Below, in pieces: positions 17,801 to 25,293 of a stretch of DNA of 63,547 bases. The translations under genes and the position numbers were made by a program. Where the stretch lies: NCBI GenBank assembly GCA_964409645.1, contig CAYPEK010000009.1, positions 1-63,547 on the forward strand. The letters are read 5' to 3'. Below the pieces are notes generated by a model. It was not told the DNA's origin. It saw only the letters and a program-made list of their open reading frames with translations, and ran no database searches. Each line of letters opens with the position of its first letter. Within the stretch, counting starts at the first letter, position 1. This DNA is from CAYPEK01 sp964409645 (GTDB taxonomy: Bacteria > UBP15 > UBA6099).

Positions 17801-18604
17801 TCAGCGCTGGTTATAAGAAGGGACTTTTTCAAACTGAATATCGTCCGGTTCCGGAATTGAATAGTCCGGCAGCGGCGACAACTGCACAGGCGATAAATAT
17901 TTCTCAGCGCTGCTTTTTTTGTTTCCCGTCTGTTGATTCACCGGACTTGGCTTGCCTACATTAATATTCGAAATCTCGTTGTTTTTAACTCCATAATCGC
18001 CTTTGAGCTCCTGTTTGATTTTCAGATAAAGAACATCTCCCATTTGCCCCTTAAGCTGCACCTGATCCTTCAATATTGACACAACCTGAAAACCTTCTAT
18101 TCTGTCACCTTCTTTAAGTATCTCGCCGTTTATTACGGCAATTCCTCTTCCGTCTTTTGTCGCTATCGCGGTTAAAACGAACGCCGGAGGAGTATATAAA
18201 ACCTGAGGAACAACAGGGGTTAACTCCGGCAAATCGACATCAAAAACTTGTGTCTGCTGATCTATTTTTTCTTTAATTACATAAAACGGAGCGAATGGAT
18301 TGTCTCTTCCGTATCTTTCCTGTAAAAGCTCAAAATTTTCAGATACCCCTGCAAACATTGTCTGAGCTAAATTACTCTTTGCGACAGGTGCAGCGGCATT
18401 CTGTCTTTCAGGTGCTGCCGTCATCCCGGCATCCGCGAGATCATCAGGAGACATTCCACTCTGCCTCATTCCATCTTCCATCTGGTTAGGCGCCGCAACC
18501 GTCATCTTTTTTTGCTTATGCTTAGGATCAGTGAAATAAAAAGTGGCAATCAGCACCACCAATATTACAGCAATTATTTGTGTCGGCCTGCTAATGTTCT
18601 TCAA
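17801..18604 (-). CDS. PilP-like pilus inner-membrane/periplasmic protein
   Basis: 267 residues. An N-terminal transmembrane helix (QIIAVILVVLIATFYF) is followed by a linker. A beta domain at about 130-215 carries a DNPFAPFYV motif and the strand pattern FVLTAIATKDGRGIAVINGE / EGDRIEGFQVVSI, which fits the PilP/GspC homology-region fold linking the PilMNO platform to the secretin. Unlike classic PilP it is not an obvious lipoprotein. The C-terminus is Pro-rich. It begins with TTG 3 bases after the pilO-like stop; GAGGA lies upstream. The assignment rests on fold pattern and gene order. Confidence 0.65.
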   Translation of the reverse strand: MKNISRPTQIIAVILVVLIATFYFTDPKHKQKKMTVAAPNQMEDGMRQSGMSPDDLADAGMTAAPERQNAAAPVAKSNLAQTMFAGVSENFELLQERYGRDNPFAPFYVIKEKIDQQTQVFDVDLPELTPVVPQVLYTPPAFVLTAIATKDGRGIAVINGEILKEGDRIEGFQVVSILKDQVQLKGQMGDVLYLKIKQELKGDYGVKNNEISNINVGKPSPVNQQTGNKKSSAEKYLSPVQLSPLPDYSIPEPDDIQFEKVPSYNQR

Positions 18605-18607
18605 CTG

Positions 18608-19213
18608 TCAGGATTCCTCCAGATAATAAATCCCGGCATTCAGCGTTGTTCTGATTTCACCGCTGTATCCAATGTTATTGATTTCGATATTCCCTAACTT
18701 TATAAATCTTTTCATCCCATGTAACTGAAAAAGATAGTTCGACAGAGCCGCATAACCACTACTGAATGTTATTCTTACCGGAAGTTTCGATACTTTGTAC
18801 ACATTCCCACCCGGTCCGAACTTTATGTATGCATTTGCCGTTTGTCCCTCGTCAATCCTGATGTCATGTCCTCCCAGTCTTTCATTCAGTTCCTTCAATA
18901 TCTCCAAGAATTCCTTTATATCCGATTCTGTCGGAAGTTCATTCCCGTTCAAACGCAGTTGCTGTACGTCTTGAGAATTTAATAACCTGCCCTCTTTCGT
19001 ATTCCCTTCGGTAACAAATTTCGTTCCATCGACTATCTTTGCCGCTTTTTCAGCCTCTTCGTAATAATTTTTTGTTGTCTTGTATGCCTTCATCTTGCGA
19101 GGGATAAGAACGCCACACAACAGCAGCGTAAATATAACAACAACCGCAAACACGGCCAGCTTGCGCTGCTGCTCGGACATTTCAAAAAATCTTTCCTTAA
19201 TTCCCATAATCAT
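18608..19213 (-). CDS. PilO-like pilus assembly protein
   Basis: 201 residues. One N-terminal transmembrane helix (AVFAVVVIFTLLLCGVLIP) is followed by a periplasmic coiled coil (MKAYKTTKNYYEEAEKAAKI) and a ferredoxin-like domain ending in VRITFSSGYAALSNYLFQLH. This is the PilO/GspM arrangement. PilO pairs with PilN in the inner-membrane alignment complex. Its ATG overlaps the PilMN stop by 4 bases and the PilP-like gene follows after 3 bases. That is tight operon packing consistent with stoichiometric expression. Confidence 0.78.
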   Translation of the reverse strand: MIMGIKERFFEMSEQQRKLAVFAVVVIFTLLLCGVLIPRKMKAYKTTKNYYEEAEKAAKIVDGTKFVTEGNTKEGRLLNSQDVQQLRLNGNELPTESDIKEFLEILKELNERLGGHDIRIDEGQTANAYIKFGPGGNVYKVSKLPVRITFSSGYAALSNYLFQLHGMKRFIKLGNIEINNIGYSGEIRTTLNAGIYYLEES

Positions 19214-20721
19214 TCATTCGGAAAATGGCATTTTATTACAAACCCCACCATTTTCTGCCCCATCACATTTACGGGTTCATGCGGTCCTAGTTCAACCTCA
19301 TTGAAAAACTTAGAGTTATTCAACGATTTCACAAAATAAAAAATAGACGGATTGGACTCGGCGATACCTTCAAACTCAATCGAGCCACCCTCGCCGATTC
19401 TCATCGACGTCAATTGAACGGTTTTCGGAATGATCCTTTTTATCTCCTCGAAAACAGGAGTGAAATTCGCCGTAATCTGCGCATCGGCAGGCAACGGATC
19501 GTGTTTCATATCCAGAGCCTGCTTCTTCAAAAGAATAGATTTATGTTTATTTTGAATAATTTTCGTTTTATCCATTAATTCCGCGGCACTGCTCTTAAAC
19601 TGCTTTTCATTCCAGTCCAAATAGAACCACGCGGACGCAACCAATACGCAGACGACCAACATATATCGGATAAGCACCCAGATGTATTTGAAGACAGCCT
19701 TGTTCTCTTCAATCTCCGGAGGCATCAGATCGACATGGAACTGAAGCACCTCGAGTTCCTGCCCTCGGAGGGCTAATCCCACAGGGGCCAGAAATCTTGA
19801 GTCAACCTGCTCCATCACCGAAGCTGGAAAATCTTCGACATTCAATTTAATGTTCGCGAAAGGATAATGCACCTCGACGGGAAGTTCGCCGGTCGCATCC
19901 TGTAAAGCCTTATGTATCTCAGACCCTTCCGTCGCGCCGGAACTGAGCAATAATTTCTGAATCATGTCCCCGCGCGTATATTCAGTCTGATAAAAATGAA
20001 TCGACAGTAATACTTCCCCGATCAATTTATCCAATTGGCCATTTAAAGTTTCGACGGATTCAAAATTCCCGATATTTATACTTCTCGAAAATCTCATTAC
20101 GTCCCCATTAAAAATCGACATCGAAACGCTAGAGAAATCGAAAACCAGCGCAACGGTGCTCCCATGCGCAAATACCGGCTGACTGTTTCTTAATTCTCTA
20201 AGGATGCATAACGAACTCAAGTCTATTGCTTCCAGTTGCAACCCGGCTTCGCTGAAAGTGTCGTAATAAGACCTGCATAGACTCTTCTGAGCAACTACGA
20301 GAAGTACGCTGACCTTCCTTCTGTCGTGCTCATCAAATTCTTCGAGAGGATGATAGTAAACAACTTTATCGTGATCGCTGAAAATTACATAACGGTTAAC
20401 TTCGCTCTCAATTAATTTCTTGAGTCTCTCGTGAGGTAATGACGGTAAAGTGATGATCCTTGAAATTACATTCTTTCCCCGTACCGCCGTGTAAACCCGC
20501 TTTGTATTGAATTGTCTTTCTCTGAATAACTCTTTAAGAGCGCCCGCAACCGCCGAGGGTCTTATTATCCGGCCTTCCTCGATCGAATCGGGAGGCATGG
20601 CTTTGATTCCAATATTCCGGAGAAAATATTCTCCTCCGATTCGTTCAACTTGAACAGCCCTGATATAATCACATGCTAAATCAACACCTATTACAGGCTC
20701 GAATTCAACAAGGCTGTCCAT
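19210..20721 (-). CDS. Fused PilM-PilN type IV pilus platform protein
   Basis: 503 residues from ATG 20721. Residues 1-320 are a PilM actin-like ATPase domain: VIGVDLACDYIRAVQVE opening, KKLIESEVNRYV, ALVFDFSSVSMSIF phosphate loop, then LLSSGAT. Next comes the PilN signature VDLMPPEIEENK, a transmembrane helix (LIRYMLVVCVLVASAWFYLDW), a coiled coil, and a periplasmic PilN domain ending in SPSIFYFVKSLNN-like strands. In most bacteria PilM binds the cytoplasmic N-terminal peptide of PilN non-covalently; here both are one polypeptide. An alternative ATG at 20781 would add 20 hydrophobic residues. It lies exactly 7 bases after a TATAAT, so it could be a leaderless start. Confidence 0.85.
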   Translation of the reverse strand: MDSLVEFEPVIGVDLACDYIRAVQVERIGGEYFLRNIGIKAMPPDSIEEGRIIRPSAVAGALKELFRERQFNTKRVYTAVRGKNVISRIITLPSLPHERLKKLIESEVNRYVIFSDHDKVVYYHPLEEFDEHDRRKVSVLLVVAQKSLCRSYYDTFSEAGLQLEAIDLSSLCILRELRNSQPVFAHGSTVALVFDFSSVSMSIFNGDVMRFSRSINIGNFESVETLNGQLDKLIGEVLLSIHFYQTEYTRGDMIQKLLLSSGATEGSEIHKALQDATGELPVEVHYPFANIKLNVEDFPASVMEQVDSRFLAPVGLALRGQELEVLQFHVDLMPPEIEENKAVFKYIWVLIRYMLVVCVLVASAWFYLDWNEKQFKSSAAELMDKTKIIQNKHKSILLKKQALDMKHDPLPADAQITANFTPVFEEIKRIIPKTVQLTSMRIGEGGSIEFEGIAESNPSIFYFVKSLNNSKFFNEVELGPHEPVNVMGQKMVGFVIKCHFPNE

Positions 20722-20788
20722 TTTCTTACCCAACAGATGCCCAACTAATTCCCATACGTAATACAAATGGCAAAACGCCATCTATATA

Positions 20789-20797
20789 ATTATACCA
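20789..20797 (-). promoter_or_regulatory. Extended -10 promoter of the pilMN-O-P operon
   Basis: On the minus strand, TGGTATAAT (TGn plus a perfect TATAAT) precedes the fused pilMN gene. A TTGACA exists further upstream (20822-20827) but is spaced too far. The upstream 150 bases are A/T-rich. The same TGGTATAAT string precedes pilT. Confidence 0.5.
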
Positions 20798-20950
20798 ATA
20801 TTACTTACAATGTCCTTATTTTGTCAATCTTATATTCTCATGTTGAAGTAATTGGCTGGTATTATTGGACAAATAATACAAATCCGGTTCGTTTTTATAA
20901 CAGTTTTCAGAAGTCGTTTTAATTGGTATTCGACAAAAGTGGAATAAAAG

Positions 20951-21517
20951 TCAGCGCTTTTTTCTCTTGTTTGCTTTGTTCATTTGTTCTTCAAGCTTGT
21001 TAATATCGATACCTTTCGTAAGATCAATATCCTTGTAATTGAACTTTATTTCAGGGTGTTCGTGACCAACTACTCTGTGCGAGATTCTGCTGATTTTATA
21101 CGGAGTTCCATCCAGCGGGCATACAGGTACGCCACTTGGAAAATAATCCGTATCTCTTCCGATATCGCTCAAGTCTTCTCGAGGCCACACTCCTTCATGT
21201 TTTATATACCAGAATTCCACCGCCATGTTTATCATCTGAACGTTTCTGCGGCAAGCAGCCTTTTGGGCGAATTCTATGAGCTTATCAATATCTTGAGGTA
21301 TTTCGTCATCCGATTTACCTAATATGGAATCGATTTTTGCTCTATCAGTAGTTCTCAAAACGTTTAATTTATTTGCCTCTACAACGATCTCTTTGGGCTT
21401 TTGATTGTTTTTCGGATTGCTCTTGGGAAATCCAATAAGACTATAGACAAATATGCCGGCCAACACGGAAACTACAGTCCAAAAAAGCCACCATTTATTT
21501 GAGCCGTTGTCATTCAT
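20951..21517 (-). CDS. Pilin-like protein without a prepilin leader
   Basis: 188 residues. The C-terminal half (about 90-170) is clearly paralogous to the neighbouring pilins: shared W-P-x-x-DLSDI, YFPSGVPVCP and a late GH motif, plus the same Cys pair. The N-terminus differs. There is an ordinary transmembrane helix (WWLFWTVVSVLAGIFVYSLI) with no G/F-x-x-x-E prepilin peptidase site, followed by about 50 hydrophilic residues absent from the pilins. It is therefore probably an inner-membrane-anchored pilin homologue or assembly factor rather than a processed subunit. The start ATG at 21517 follows an in-frame TTG. Confidence 0.7.
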   Translation of the reverse strand: MNDNGSNKWWLFWTVVSVLAGIFVYSLIGFPKSNPKNNQKPKEIVVEANKLNVLRTTDRAKIDSILGKSDDEIPQDIDKLIEFAQKAACRRNVQMINMAVEFWYIKHEGVWPREDLSDIGRDTDYFPSGVPVCPLDGTPYKISRISHRVVGHEHPEIKFNYKDIDLTKGIDINKLEEQMNKANKRKKR

Positions 21518-21534
21518 CAACTTATATTATCCGT

Positions 21535-21900
21535 TTACGGGTGTGGCGTAACACCATACAAATGACCGGTTACACGATGTCCTGTTGGATAAATGTAATA
21601 CGAGGCACTTGATGTTACCGGGCAACCGGGAAGACCCTCTGGGAAATAATTGACATTTGTCGCGATATCACTCAGATCGGTCTTCGGCCATGTTCCTTCT
21701 TTTATGTAATACAACTGAACGAGCGCATTTACATTTGCTACATTTGTTCTGCAGGAATCATATTTCGCATTCTGAACAATATCGCTGAATCTCGGGAGCA
21801 AAATTATTGCAATAATCGACATTAAAAGAATGACGAGAATGACTTCTCCGGCCGAAACACCTTTCTTGCCGATTATCCTATTAATCCCCATATACTTCAC
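21535..21900 (-). CDS. Divergent type IV prepilin (minor pilin candidate)
   Basis: 121 residues from GTG at 21900, or 118 from ATG at 21891. A basic leader ending in GKKG precedes VSAGEVILVILLMSIIAI. Gly -1 and Glu +5 are kept, but +1 is Val rather than Phe. The C-domain shares W-P-K-T-DLSDI, NYFPEGLPGCP and a GH motif with the other pilins, and the two Cys are kept. It is separated from the four-pilin group by a strong terminator and has its own promoter. The GTG lies exactly 7 bases after that -10. Confidence 0.85.
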   Translation of the reverse strand: MKYMGINRIIGKKGVSAGEVILVILLMSIIAIILLPRFSDIVQNAKYDSCRTNVANVNALVQLYYIKEGTWPKTDLSDIATNVNYFPEGLPGCPVTSSASYYIYPTGHRVTGHLYGVTPHP

Positions 21901-21907
21901 CGAAATA

Positions 21908-21936
21908 AGTATAAACTACTCTCTTCATTATTGCAA
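21908..21936 (-). promoter_or_regulatory. Sigma-70 promoter of the divergent prepilin
   Basis: Minus strand: TTGCAA (21931-21936), a 17-base spacer, and TATACT (21908-21913). It begins within the T-tail of the preceding terminator. The predicted start of transcription is at or beside the GTG at 21900. Confidence 0.55.
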
Positions 21937-21970
21937 AAAGGCCACGTCAATGAATAAGACGTGGCCTTTT
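21935..21970. terminator. Intrinsic terminator, bidirectional, between pilin units
   Basis: AAAAGGCCACGTC and GACGTGGCCTTTT make a perfect 13-bp stem around a 9-base loop. T-rich tails exist in both directions. On the minus strand it closes the four-pilin operon 27 bases after its last stop codon. Confidence 0.93.
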
Positions 21971-21996
21971 ATGAGACTATTGATTTCCGGCCGTTA

Positions 21997-22344
21997 TCAG
22001 AATACGTGCGATCCGTCACCTTCACGATGTCCCGAAATGCGGTGGTAAGGCGAAGGCCTGAGAACATACGACGTCTGGTCAACAGGACACGTAGGTATTC
22101 CGTCCGGGAAATAATTTTCATTCGTCTTGATATCCGTCAGGTCATCCAGCGGCCACGTTGCTTCCACGAAGTAGTATGCTTCCACCTGCTTATTGATAAT
22201 CGATCTATTCATTTCACAGGATTGTACCTTCGCACGTTTTGTCGATACCGAAAAACGAGGAATGACAATTCCGGCTAGAATACTGATTAATATTACAACC
22301 AGCATCACCTCAAGTATCGTGTACCCGTAGTTTTTCTTCATCAT
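21997..22344 (-). CDS. Type IV prepilin, fourth of a tandem set
   Basis: 115 residues. The leader MMKKNYG is cleaved before YTILEVMLVVILISILAG; the -1 Gly and +5 Glu are intact, with Tyr at +1 where Phe is usual. The mature protein is short, about 108 residues, with the long alpha1 helix and a compact C-domain. The C-domain has two Cys (VQSCEMN and PTCPVD), probably disulfide-bonded, and ends in GHREGDGSHVF. AGGAG precedes the ATG. It is nearly identical in protein sequence to the neighbour at 22388. It belongs to the operon that starts at the sigma-54 site. Confidence 0.95.
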   Translation of the reverse strand: MMKKNYGYTILEVMLVVILISILAGIVIPRFSVSTKRAKVQSCEMNRSIINKQVEAYYFVEATWPLDDLTDIKTNENYFPDGIPTCPVDQTSYVLRPSPYHRISGHREGDGSHVF

Positions 22345-22387
22345 TCTATTTCTCCTATTTTCTTTCTATTATATTACCAATTTAATA

Positions 22388-22732
22388 TTACCATACGTGG
22401 GTATCAGCGCCTTCACGATGCCCTGATACGCGGTGATAAGGCGAAGGTCTCAGAACGTATGAGGTCTGATCGACAGGACATGTGGGTACACCGTCCGGGA
22501 AATAGCTCTCGTTCGTTTTGATATCCGTCAGATCATCCAACGGCCAAGTAGCTTCAACGAAGTAGTACGCTTCTACTTGTTTGTTTATTATCGACCTGTT
22601 CATTTCGCAAGATTGAACCTTTGCTCGTTTTGTCGATACTGCAAAGCGCGGTATGACAATACCGGCAAGGATGCTGATTAATATTACAACCAACATTACC
22701 TCAAGAATTGTGAAACCTTTGTTACTCCGCAT
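22388..22732 (-). CDS. Type IV prepilin, third of a tandem set
   Basis: 114 residues. The ATG at 22732 is chosen because GGAGGG lies 7 bases upstream; a more upstream ATG at 22747 contains that site and is unlikely. The leader MRSNKG precedes FTILEVMLVVILISILAG, a canonical prepilin peptidase site. The Cys pair and C-terminal GHREGADTHVW are as in the paralogues. It differs from the 21997 pilin by only a few residues across about 100 positions, yet many third codon positions differ. Confidence 0.95.
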   Translation of the reverse strand: MRSNKGFTILEVMLVVILISILAGIVIPRFAVSTKRAKVQSCEMNRSIINKQVEAYYFVEATWPLDDLTDIKTNESYFPDGVPTCPVDQTSYVLRPSPYHRVSGHREGADTHVW

Positions 22733-22755
22733 GAAACTACCCTCCATATTTAAGT

Positions 22756-23106
22756 TTATTTATTCCACGTATGAGTTCCGTCGCCTTCTCTGTGGCCCGT
22801 AATTCTGTGAACCGGCGATCCGGCCAATTCGTATGAAGTCTGATCGATGGGGCATGTCGGGATCCCATCAGGGAAATAATGCGAGTTGGTCTTAATATCA
22901 TCTAAATTATCGAGAGGCCAAGTTGCCTCAACGAAGAAATAAGACTCGACCTGCTTGTTTATTATCGCCCTTTGCATTTCACAGGCCTGCACTTTCGCCT
23001 GTTTTGTTGATACTATAAATCTTGGAATAACGATACCGGCAAGAATACTGATTAGAATTACAACCAGCATTGCCTCAAGAACTGTGAAACCCTTTTGAGA
23101 TCGCAT
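22756..23106 (-). CDS. Type IV prepilin, second of a tandem set
   Basis: 116 residues from the second of two consecutive ATGs, with GGGAGG upstream. Leader MRSQKG is followed by FTVLEAMLVVILISILAG with Gly -1 and Glu +5. The Cys pair (VQACEMQ, PTCPID) and the W-P-LDNLDDI / HYFPDGIP pattern are conserved, and it ends GHREGDGTHTWNK. It is about 25 bases from both neighbours in the operon. Whether it is a major or minor subunit cannot be told from sequence. Confidence 0.95.
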   Translation of the reverse strand: MRSQKGFTVLEAMLVVILISILAGIVIPRFIVSTKQAKVQACEMQRAIINKQVESYFFVEATWPLDNLDDIKTNSHYFPDGIPTCPIDQTSYELAGSPVHRITGHREGDGTHTWNK

Positions 23107-23136
23107 CATATCCTCCCGAATCAGATGTTAGTTATA

Positions 23137-23481
23137 TTAGAATGTATGTGTTCCATCGCCTTCTCTATGTCCGGTTACACGGCGTTTCGGTGAAGGTGCG
23201 AGATAATACGAAGTCTGGTCAACCGGGCATGTAGGTATTCCATCAGGGAAATAATTATCATTAGTTTTAATATCGGAAAGATCTACCACCGGCCATGTGC
23301 CTTCTGTGAAATAATACGTTTCCACCATTGTATTAATGATGGACCTATTCATTTCGCATGATTGCACTTTGGCCCTCGCAGACCCGATCGTAAACCGGGG
23401 GATAATTATCGCCGCCAGTATGCTTATAAGGATTACTATAAGCAATGTTTCGATGATCGTAAAACCTTTATTGTTTTTCAT
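23137..23481 (-). CDS. Type IV prepilin, first of a tandem set
   Basis: 114 residues with a strong GGAGG ribosome site. Leader MKNNKG precedes FTIIETLLIVILISILAA, a canonical prepilin. The C-domain has VQSCEMN, W-P-VVDLSDI, NYFPDGIPTCPVD and GHREGDGTHTF. As the promoter-proximal gene behind a sigma-54 promoter it is the best candidate for a major pilin, though dosage cannot be read from order alone. The prepilin peptidase and pilus extension ATPase genes are not in the window. Confidence 0.95.
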   Translation of the reverse strand: MKNNKGFTIIETLLIVILISILAAIIIPRFTIGSARAKVQSCEMNRSIINTMVETYYFTEGTWPVVDLSDIKTNDNYFPDGIPTCPVDQTSYYLAPSPKRRVTGHREGDGTHTF

Positions 23482-23517
23482 AAATCCTCCAAAAAATCAA
23501 TTTTGTCAATTACATTA

Positions 23518-23533
23518 TGCAAAAACGATGCCA
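23518..23533 (-). promoter_or_regulatory. Sigma-54 (-24/-12) promoter of the pilin operon
   Basis: Read on the minus strand, TGGCATCGTTTTTGCA matches TGGCAC-N5-TTGCA with the GG and GC doublets at the invariant spacing. Start of transcription would fall near 23507, 26 bases before the first pilin ATG. pilA genes in many bacteria are sigma-54/PilR dependent. Confidence 0.75.
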
Positions 23534-23541
23534 TGCCTGTA

Positions 23542-24136
23542 AAGGTTTTTATCTAAAACAAATAAATTGGACAAATATTAAATATTATATTAAAAGAGTC
23601 CTTGTTAAAAATGTTTTTTTTGCTTCATAGTATGAAGTTTTTTTTTCGGTCATAATAAAATCGAATAAAAATAAACATTGACTCACGCGGTAAATTTTAT
23701 AAATAATCAAATCGCCCCGTGCATACGCTTACACAAACATACGGCTTAGCGTGTAACGCCTTACGCGCGCTCAATAATGCACAATATTGTACAAGTACAA
23801 GCCTTTATACTTGTATTATTACTACGCATTTCTCGTGTAATCAACTCCATATATCACAATTTCGCCAAATTCGACAACACCACTGCTTCGCATTTTCCTT
23901 TGCACTTTTTCCATTGATGTTTGTCTGAATGAGCGGTGGAATCATTCAAAAAGCTACGATCAAGCATTGTGAATCAAACACATGTATGGTTAGTCGCTTT
24001 ATAGCGACCACAAACGTTTATTCGACATAAATCGATCCCTTCTTCTGCTGCCTCTGTATCTCCGGTGACTTTTTATGACAGGATTAAATCAATATGAAGA
24101 ATAATACATTAAATATGTATTTTTTTTTCATCAATT
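23542..24136. other. Gene-free, A/T-rich region between pilins and pilT
   Basis: No supported gene. It holds three small inverted repeats: CTTCAT-AGT-ATGAAG followed by nine T (23623-23646), TACAAGTA-N10-TACTTGTA (23790-23815), and GTCGCT-TTAT-AGCGAC (23993-24008). It probably contains upstream activator sites for the sigma-54 promoter, but none can be named. A small RNA is possible and unproven. Confidence 0.4.
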
Positions 24137-24145
24137 TGGTATAAT
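24137..24145 (+). promoter_or_regulatory. Extended -10 promoter of pilT
   Basis: TGGTATAAT, a TGn extension plus a perfect TATAAT, lies 60 bases before the pilT ATG. The -35 region is a T-tract without a clear hexamer. Confidence 0.5.
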
Positions 24146-24205
24146 GGTTTTTATTTTTTGAAATAATACATAGAAATTTTTTTTATCACAGGTATGATGG
24201 ATTAA

Positions 24206-25285
24206 ATGAAATTAGATGATTTATTAAAGCGAATGTGCGATTTGGGAGCGTCCGATCTCCATTTAAAAGTCGGGCGGCCTCCGGTTATAAGGCTCCATGG
24301 CGACTTGCAAAGTCTTGAAGGGCACGAACGCATTTCGGTTGCAAATATTGACGATTTTATTTTCGACGTTCTCAATGATGAAGATCAGTTAAGATTGAAA
24401 AAACAACGCGGTATCGATGTAGCGTACAGTTTGCCGGGAGTTTCTAGATTCAGAGTAAACATTCTTTTCCAACGCGGAACGCTGGCGATGGTGATAAGAA
24501 CCATCCCATTCAAAATTCCGACGATTGAAGACCTCGAATTGCCGGAGATGGTCAAAAAACTTTCTGATTTAAACGCGGGATTGGTACTTATTACAGGCCC
24601 TGCCGGGTCCGGAAAATCAACCACTTTGGCAGCAATGATCGATTACATCAATTCGACTTATCATAAGCAAATTATCACGATCGAAGATCCTATCGAATAT
24701 TTATTCAGAGATAACAACTCTTCAGTGATTCAAAGAGAGGTAGGCTCGGATACCCCGTCGTTCGCGGAAGGGCTTCGAATGGTTTTCAGGCAGGATCCCG
24801 ACGTGATAGTAATAGGTGAAATGAGAGACTTGGAGACGATTTCCACGGCTATGAGCGCCGCCGAGACAGGACACTTGGTTCTGAGCACACTTCATACTCT
24901 GGACGCTCCGCAGACTGTGGACCGTGTTGTTGACTCTTTTCCGCAAGGACAACACAGACAGATCAGAATTCAGTTGAGTCAGATTCTCAGAGGTATCATA
25001 TCACAGCGTCTGATACCGAAAATCGATAAAAAAGGAAGGTCCGCAGCCGTTGAAATAATGACTAACTCCCCCGCGATTGCGGATCATCTGCTTAATGGCC
25101 GAACAGGTGACTTATACGAAACCATTCGAGGATCGGTGGAGAATTTCCACATGCAGACTTTAGAGCAATCGTTAGTATCTTTGATGGTTCATGAAAGAAT
25201 AGCTTATGAAGAAGCACGAAATGCTTGTCAGCGTATCTCCGAGTTGGACTCGGCGTTGAGAGCACTTTATCCTGATTATACATAA
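24206..25285 (+). CDS. pilT: Twitching motility ATPase PilT
   Basis: 359 residues, typical length. PilT is the hexameric cytoplasmic ATPase that retracts type IV pili. Motifs: MCDLGASDLHLKVGRPP N-terminal domain, Walker A GPAGSGKSTTLA near residue 133, Asp box ITIEDPIEYL, Walker B GEMRDLETI, His box HLVLSTLHTLDA. The C-terminal AIRAG-like retraction motif is replaced by something like GDLYETIRGS, so its identity as PilT rather than PilU is probable but not certain. It is transcribed away from the pilin operon. Confidence 0.93.
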   Translation: MKLDDLLKRMCDLGASDLHLKVGRPPVIRLHGDLQSLEGHERISVANIDDFIFDVLNDEDQLRLKKQRGIDVAYSLPGVSRFRVNILFQRGTLAMVIRTIPFKIPTIEDLELPEMVKKLSDLNAGLVLITGPAGSGKSTTLAAMIDYINSTYHKQIITIEDPIEYLFRDNNSSVIQREVGSDTPSFAEGLRMVFRQDPDVIVIGEMRDLETISTAMSAAETGHLVLSTLHTLDAPQTVDRVVDSFPQGQHRQIRIQLSQILRGIISQRLIPKIDKKGRSAAVEIMTNSPAIADHLLNGRTGDLYETIRGSVENFHMQTLEQSLVSLMVHERIAYEEARNACQRISELDSALRALYPDYT

Positions 25286-25293
25286 GGAGGCGA

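Noticed and set aside
20855..20875. Second sigma-54 site upstream of pilMN (TGGCTGG...)
   Set aside because: The GC doublet is missing at the required distance.
21997..23481. Regular spacing of similar sequences read as a CRISPR or DNA repeat array
   Set aside because: The similarity is protein-level in four complete pilin genes; there are no short identical repeats with unique spacers.
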